From the NCBI GenBank assembly GCA_963457665.1, contig OY735225.1, positions 652,001 to 716,000 of the forward strand: a stretch of 64,000 bases of DNA, written 5' to 3'. Positions within the stretch are counted from its first letter, which is position 1; every line of letters begins with the position of its first letter. A program made the translations under genes and the position numbers. The notes under the pieces were generated by a model. That model made no database searches, was not told the DNA's origin, and was given only the letters and a program-made list of their open reading frames with translations. This DNA is from Thysanoteuthis rhombus. Taxonomy: Eukaryota > Mollusca > Cephalopoda > Oegopsida > Thysanoteuthidae. Positions 58,471 to 64,000 of this stretch are shown in pieces.

Positions 58471-59157
58471 AGTACGATTCATTGGAAAATAATCTAGTTT
58501 CACTTTCACATTGCTGACTTATATTTCCGTTTTGATTTTCAAGTTGTTTATAAGTCACAGTTTATCTGCTGCATTTATACTGACAAACAAATTGCATAAA
58601 TATTAGTCCAACCTTCGGGGTTGTTTTTTTTTGTTTTTTTCACAAACCTATTAATTGATTGTGCTGATAGTGAATACTTATCTATTGTGAATTTTCTTTT
58701 TTTCAGAAATAAGTTTTAGTTTCACTTTACTAGCTTTTATTTTCGTTTTGATTCACAAGTATTTTTTTGTTTATAAATTATAGTTCATCCCCTACGTTTC
58801 TACTGACAAGGGGTATATTTGTACATATATGAATTGTATAAATAATATTTCAATCTTAGAGGCTTTTGTTTTTATACCAATTAGGTGATAGCGCATATTC
58901 ATCTATTAAAAATTTTCTTTTTCTTTCTTTTTTTAATCTATTTTCACTTCTTTATTACTGACTTTTCTTTTTGTTTTGATTTCCTAGGATTTTCAATGTC
59001 GTAATTGCAGATTGGAAGGTGTATCGAAAAAAATCTTGGATAACTCACTCGGTGTAACTAGACAAAAAACTAATATTCAAATCTGGTGTGTATTTCAATG
59101 TGTACCCCGAATACTTTCATTTTACAGGGGTCAAATTTAGTCTTATACTTAAATTGT
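58471..59157 (+). repeat. Tandem-like internal units of a hAT-like element family
   Basis: Two diverged units of about 240 bp (58480-58700, 58710-58960) share TTAGTTTCACTTTA.TAGCTT-like, TTCGTTTTGATT, CAGTTTATCTGCTGCATTTA and GAATTGCATAAAT..TA.TCCAACCTT parts with 59158-59472 and 60243-60559. Confidence 0.6.
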
Positions 59158-59472
59158 CAGTGAGGGCAAAGTGGCTTTTTGAAAACACTACCCCCTCCCA
59201 TATGAGCCCCCAATGGAAGGTGCCCGCCAAAAAAAATTGTAGTTCATCTACTGCATTTCTACAGACATTATACAATAACAAGGATATACCCGTATATACA
59301 TGAATTGCATAAATGATAATCCAACCTTGAGGGTTATTTTCATCAATTGAGTCATAGTACCTACTTATTCATTACAAATGTTCTTTTTTCTGCAGATCAC
59401 GCTAAATGTTTGGTGGGAGGTCCATTCAAGGAGCTATGCCCCCAGGCCCCCAAATTTCTAGCTACGCCACTG
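59158..59472 (+). mobile_element. hAT-like MITE, copy 1
   Basis: Right end CTAGCTACGCCACTG reads CAGTGGCGTAGCT in reverse; left end is CAGTGAGGGCAAAGTGGCT. The interior (GTAGTTCATCTACTGCATTT; ACATTATACAATAACAAGGA; GAATTGCATAAATGATAATC) is collinear with 60243-60559. Left end diverged and no target duplication seen. Confidence 0.6.
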
Positions 59473-59504
59473 GTTAGCCTTAGGTGTCATCGGATAAAAA
59501 GAAT

Positions 59505-60235
59505 GTGTACAATTCATTGGAAAATAATTTAGTTTCACTTTATTGACTTTCATTTTCGTTTTGATTTTCAAATGTTCTTGTCGTTGATACAATGGATTGG
59601 AAGGTGTCTCGAAAAACTGTTCGATAACTCTCTAGCGGTGACAAGAGATACAAAGTATAAAAATCTGATGTGTATGTCTATGTGTATTTTCACTACTATC
59701 ATTTTTCAAATCAAAATAAAGGGTCCAGTTTAACTTTACCGTTACATTGCCAATAGAAAACACCCTGAACCCCGAAAGATTATTTTTTTCTCAAAACTGA
59801 CAAATTTCTAGAAGAAACAAAGGTATTATTAATAGAAAATGCATAGAATTACCTAGACAATTTTTTTTTCTACGAAAACGACAATATAAACTAAACCGGA
59901 ACTTGACCCAGTATTCTTCTCACACCCACTCCAACTTAAGTATTTTTTTTTATTTTCCATTTTAGTTATTTGGGCGATTTTTTTGCACGTTAACTGACTT
60001 GCAGAATTTCGGTGCATCTTAAATAATCAAAAATCATTTTGTCAAATAAATGTACAGTTAAGTGACACTACAAGCGTCGATTTCCGAATCAGAAAAAAAG
60101 ATTGAATTTCGAATTTCGTGTAGAGAAGTAACCCATCCCATGATTGATTGACGTCATACGAATTCCGACCGCTGACTAGCAATCAGTCTATTCTGGTATC
60201 TGCAAATATTTTGATACTCAAATCATGGTATAATC
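59505..60235. other. Intergenic, includes another fragment of the 58.5-kb repeat
   Basis: 59505-59570 repeats CATTGGAAAATAATTTAGTT and TTTTCGTTTTGATTTTCAA from 58480-58545. The rest is unassigned. Confidence 0.45.
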
Positions 60236-60242
60236 GTGAATG

Positions 60243-60559
60243 CAGAGGCGTAGCTGAATGGGGAGCTATTTAAAAAAATGACCCCAGGTCCCCAATGGAG
60301 GGTTTTCCACCAAAAAACTTATGAATTATAATCCATCAAATGCATTTCTACTGACATTATATAATAACAAGGATAAATTTGTACATATATGAATTGCATG
60401 AATAATTAAGCGTTTGGGATTGTTTTTCACCTATTAAGTTATAGTGCATGTATATTTATCGGAAATTTTCCTTTTTCATCAAATCTTATATGTTAGACGG
60501 GCTTCTTCAAAGAGCCAATCCCCTCTCCTTGGGCCCCAAAATCTCTAGCCACGCTACTG
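60243..60559 (+). mobile_element. hAT-like MITE, copy 2, with near-intact 8-bp target duplication
   Basis: 317 bp from CAGAGGCGTAGCT to the reverse of CAGTAGCGTGGCT. Flanks CGTGAATG (60235-60242) and TGTGAATC (60560-60567) match at 6 of 8. The interior is shared with 59158-59472. CAG-GGCGTAGC ends plus an 8-bp duplication are characteristic of the hAT superfamily; no transposase. Confidence 0.75.
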
Positions 60560-60706
60560 TGTGAATCTTTGTCCAAATAAAGGATTTCTTTCGTTAAATA
60601 TTTAGAAAATGGAATAATTGCTTCAAGCAACACACACACACACATACACACAACAATTGCATACATAACACGCTTGGCTGCCTCAGGGTCAAACTCCACT
60701 CTAGCA

Positions 60707-61110
60707 GCAACTTATAAGTTTTTGAAATATTCCGACTTTTGTAAAAACATTTTTCTTCAACTGAAAAAAGATCTTCAGATTTGGCCATGGAAGGCAACTC
60801 AATTAAAGAGTATCTAGATATTTTCTAGATAAATGGCATGGAAATCTAGATAATTCTAGATATAATTTGAGGAAATCCAGATATCAATTGAAAACTAGCA
60901 TTCATAGCTTTCTATTTTCTCTCTCTCTCTCTCCCCCCTCTCTCTCTCTCTCTCTCGTTGATTGATGACGTGGGAATAGAATCTGTCACCCTCGTTACTG
61001 CTCTTTCCTTCCCTCTCTCTCTCTCTCTCTCTCTCTCTGTCATTTAAAAACTTTTCGGTTTTTAGTCTTAACCTGAAATCTGAAATTGTCATTGTTAATA
61101 GGTGATGAAA
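60707..61110 (+). repeat. Dispersed repeat pair, copy 2 (partner at 7848-8215)
   Basis: Same orientation and order as 7848-8215, but with expanded CT microsatellites at about 60918-60957 and 61012-61040. Those runs create a chance minus-strand frame of Arg-Glu repeats at 60895-61092. Confidence 0.75.
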
Positions 61111-61446
61111 ACGAAGTCAGAATTCAGGAGTTTGACAATATTAGGGGAAAGAAAGGCCGAAAACTCCCCCTTTTTCGAAACTGACAAAGAGTATAACAGC
61201 CATAAAGAATGTAAGAGAAAATTGCGACGAAACACTGATAGATTATCAGCTTGTGAGTTCACATGGTCGTCAAAATTTTCATATTGAGGAAGATATTTGT
61301 AAAGTACAAAAGATCTTCTGCCTTTTAAAATGATTCACAAAAAATAAAGTTGAAATACTCTCTATAGTTTTGAGAGAGGGCATAACCATTTAAAGAGTTT
61401 TTTTCGTACGACTAAACTACTTCTTGTGGTTTGTGCTGTTTAAATG

Positions 61447-61971
61447 ATGTTTCGGCCGATCCATTCTATGGCCTTCTGTGGGTGTAGTTTGTAGCTCTCA
61501 CATCCACAGGAATTTGCTCACTAAGATGAGTCCACAACGCGAGAAGAGTCTGGCCAATAACTGTATTTACGTTATTCCGTGCAAATATAAGAATATTTAT
61601 ACTGAGGAAAGGGGTAGACCTCTCAAATTCTGTGAGCATGAAAAGTCCATAACTAAAGGCGAAATAGGAAGATCTGGAATGGCTGACCATTGTGAACACT
61701 ATCTGGGAATAAGTTCGTATTATAGACAAGGAGCGCTGTTGGAAACTGGGGACAATCAAAGAAGCAACACATCTCGACTGAGTGTATATCAAACGAATGC
61801 AGTGTTCAACCCAGGGACAATGTATGGAGGTCCAGGACTAACAAGGAGAGAAAAAGATGTCCCCCAAATCCAACGTTATAGTACTGCTACCATTGGAAAA
61901 ATTCTGTTTACTGCCACCACATTTGGATAGTACACCTAAAGAAGGCCGTGGAATAGATCGGCCCAAGCATC
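61447..61971 (+). mobile_element. Penelope-like element remnant: GIY-YIG endonuclease part between inverted repeats
   Basis: Frame 61478-61930 contains NNCIYVIPCKYKNIYTEERG followed by RPLKFCEHEKSIT, matching the GIY-YIG layout of Penelope-like elements (Y..PC...YIGET.RPL ... EH), and a later ALLETGDNQRSNTSRLSVYQ segment resembling the E-containing part. Decay is visible: the YIGE core reads YTEE. The frame is bounded by GATGTTTCGGCCGATCCATT ... GGGTGTA (61447-61487) and its inverted copy TACACCTAAAGAAGGCCGTG ... (61930-61971). The reverse-transcriptase part is absent. Confidence 0.72.
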
Positions 61972-63525
61972 GTGCTAACAACACAAATCACAAAGAGTTG
62001 AATCGTTTGGGAAAAAAATCTTTGAAAATCAAAATAGTATTTTGTTTACGATAAAAAAAAAAAAAGTGGTGACAATTTCTCGTTTATGTTGCATCTTTAA
62101 GAATATTTCATTTCTATATCCGGACAATCTCCCTTGGATAAAACTCTCCCACGAAAAAAAAACTTACTCAAAGTGTAAAGTAGGACAAAAACCTTGGTTG
62201 AATTGAAACATGACAAATTAAGTAATCAGCATCCTCTCCTATTATTCTTACTTGCGAAAGGTGTTTATATGTCCTCATACACACATTGAAACTATGATTT
62301 TAAAATTCTGTATATTATTTTTCCCGTTAGCCTACATTTAATATCTCTTGTTAAGTTAGTAAATCAAATATTTTATTTGCACACACTCAAATAAAAAATG
62401 CTTTGTTCAATATCAGGTGAGATTCACACACGCACATACACATACAAACCCGGAAATATTACATGGAGAGTGTTTTATTCATAATTGATGAATGAATAAT
62501 GCAATGTTGGCACATGAAGCAATGCCGGACTTGGGCTTGGTGAGACCATCCACCATAAAAAGTTTAGGAACCCTTCTTCAAAAAAGAAATACGTCAAAAT
62601 GGCTGATAAAACTTGTAAAATATTTATCCTATCTTAAATTTTTTGAGTCCCCAACCACATGGGCGTCCGCTGCTACTTTTCCCAGGAGGGAAAACGGATA
62701 CGTATTCCAAAGAAGGGGGGGGGTGCAAAAAGATATATCCAGCGGGTGGGGTTGGGGAGATAATCGGATGGTGGTTGTCAAGTAAGAAACTAAGAAATGT
62801 CTGATCTGAGACTCGTCCTAAGCTGTCAATGTTCATAGTGACCACCTGATCACCGGCCTCTCTATACGGTTCCAACTTTCCAACTTTGTCGGTGGGAAGG
62901 TCTGATTCAGGGGAGAGAAAATGTCCCATGTTCACCCCCAGAGGACGCCTATGCTTAAGCCGTAGCTTTTTTTCCCTTGCTGACTACACCCGATCATGGA
63001 AACAAGTTTTATATGCAGTTAAAACGCTTGGCAGGAAAAAGTAAACACGGTTATTCGATCATCCTGATCACCAAATATCGATTGGAATATTGATGAACGA
63101 TAGTACACACTCAGAGGAGAACTCTACTCCTACTACTAGTTCTAAATACATAAACCGGTACCTGACTGCATACTAACAACTAATTTCCTTTTGCCAAAAC
63201 TTGAACAATGAACAAGAAGAACAATTCAAGCGCAGATCCGGAGGTCTGGGGCCGGGCATGGCCCTTATCTCCCAGTTCGGAAGAAGCACGATTAAAAAAT
63301 ATTTTTTTTAATATCGAAACAAATTTAATGAATAAAATTCCGAACAATCCCAAGTGATCACGTATTAACCTTCGAAACAAAAGCTTATTATATCCATTGT
63401 TAGACGACACACGGAGGTGGGGAATGGACCCCCAGCAAAAAAAACCTGCTCCCCGCAAAATGTTTCATTTTTTTTTTTTCGTTTGTTTTTTAATTATTTG
63501 GTTTTCTAATTTGGCGTACTTTTAT
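61972..63525. other. Intergenic; GC-richer patch at 62640-62960
   Basis: 62640-62960 is richer in G+C with overlapping frames on both strands (97 and 103 codons). It may be part of an old element; I recognise no domain. Remaining sequence unassigned. Confidence 0.35.
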
Positions 63526-63527
63526 TC

Positions 63528-64000
63528 GAAATCGTCAACCAAAACTTTCACCGTATGTTTCTTCAGTTTTTTAGTTGGTCTGGCTGACTTTGTTTCCTAG
63601 CTCATGGGTGTGCAGTGCACATGGAATTCCGAAGAAATGGATACGTAAAAGTAATTTTTTTAAAAAAAGAAAAAAAAGGTGTGGCCTGATAAACTGGAGA
63701 CGGTACAGTGTCAATCATTTCATAAAAACTTCATCCGGTGCATTGACTCTAATTAAACTACACTAGGCATCACTGATGCCTTCTACAAAAACTGCACCCT
63801 GGGGCAAAGACAGCGCCCGGGGGCTGTTCCATGATCCTAGGAGAAGACATATTGATAAACAGGCATTAAGCCGAAGGAAATTTTGCGCACCTTCACGCCT
63901 ACACCCGGGGCTGCCCACCGACTCTCGACCCCTCTTGATACGCTTCTACGAGGCATATGTATGTATCAAGCATACAGACCGCACCAATGGTTCTAGAGGG
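63528..64000 (+). repeat. Dispersed ~400-bp repeat family, copy G, interrupted; runs off the window
   Basis: ATCGTCAACCAAAACTTTCA and TTAGTTGGTCTGGCTGACTT (63530-63589) match the family start. The match then breaks and resumes at GGCATATGTATGTATCAAGC, ATACAGACCGCACCAATGGT and TCTAGAGGG (63952-64000). About 360 bp of unrelated sequence with a GC-rich part is inserted between. Confidence 0.68.

Noticed and set aside
60895..61092. Arg-Glu repeat protein on the minus strand
   Set aside because: It is the translation of CT/GA microsatellites inside a dispersed repeat.
61515..61560. GATGAGTCC ... GAG ... AAGAG as a hammerhead ribozyme beside the Penelope-like remnant
   Set aside because: The conserved GAAA after stem II and a proper CUGAUGA core are absent, and stem II does not pair well. 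The likeness to hammerheads in Penelope-like elements is only partial.

Overview
The window is nuclear DNA from an animal. It is AT-rich, with short exons separated by long introns, GT-AG splice sites, many microsatellites and many decayed mobile elements. Two genes can be reconstructed, arranged head to head about 15.5-15.8 kb into the window. Repeat content (RTE-like LINE tails ending in GAT/TGA repeats, a Penelope-like remnant, many short inverted-repeat elements) suggests an invertebrate, perhaps a lophotrochozoan such as a mollusc. That placement is an inference and not firm.

Positions 13-15552, minus strand: a NUP42 (NUPL2) homologue, a nucleoporin with an N-terminal CCCH zinc finger. 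Seven exons (15552-15471, 11518-11305, 7184-7090, 5097-5021, 4104-4018, 1131-1079 and 38-13) join with every reading phase consistent, giving the first 211 residues. The 3' part of the gene lies off the left edge.

Positions 15831-31800, plus strand: a complete PDCL3 (phosducin-like 3, VIAF) homologue. Six exons (15831-15836, 24690-24822, 26205-26295, 27988-28131, 30901-31109 and 31664-31800) join to 720 nt, or 239 residues plus stop. The two start codons are 278 bp apart, so the genes probably share a bidirectional promoter. NUP42 acts in mRNA export at the nuclear pore, and PDCL3 is a cytosolic chaperone cofactor. No functional link is claimed beyond shared housekeeping-type expression.

Introns: NUP42 intron 5 carries a 2.4 kb, 29-bp minisatellite with a visible 145-bp higher-order periodicity. 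Other introns hold LINE 3' ends, a possible tRNA-derived SINE, a TA-flanked inverted-repeat element just upstream of PDCL3 exon 4, and copies of an unclassified dispersed repeat of about 400 bp.

Positions 31.8-64 kb: no host gene is recognisable. The sequence is a mosaic of transposon remains: a 1.7 kb terminal-inverted-repeat element, a 125-bp satellite rich in AGGTCA half-sites, a 1.25 kb foldback element, a LINE whose 5' part is inverted relative to its RT part, hAT-like non-autonomous elements, a near-perfect 131-bp hairpin, and a Penelope-like GIY-YIG remnant bounded by inverted repeats. Most longer open frames here are fragments of these elements or chance frames.
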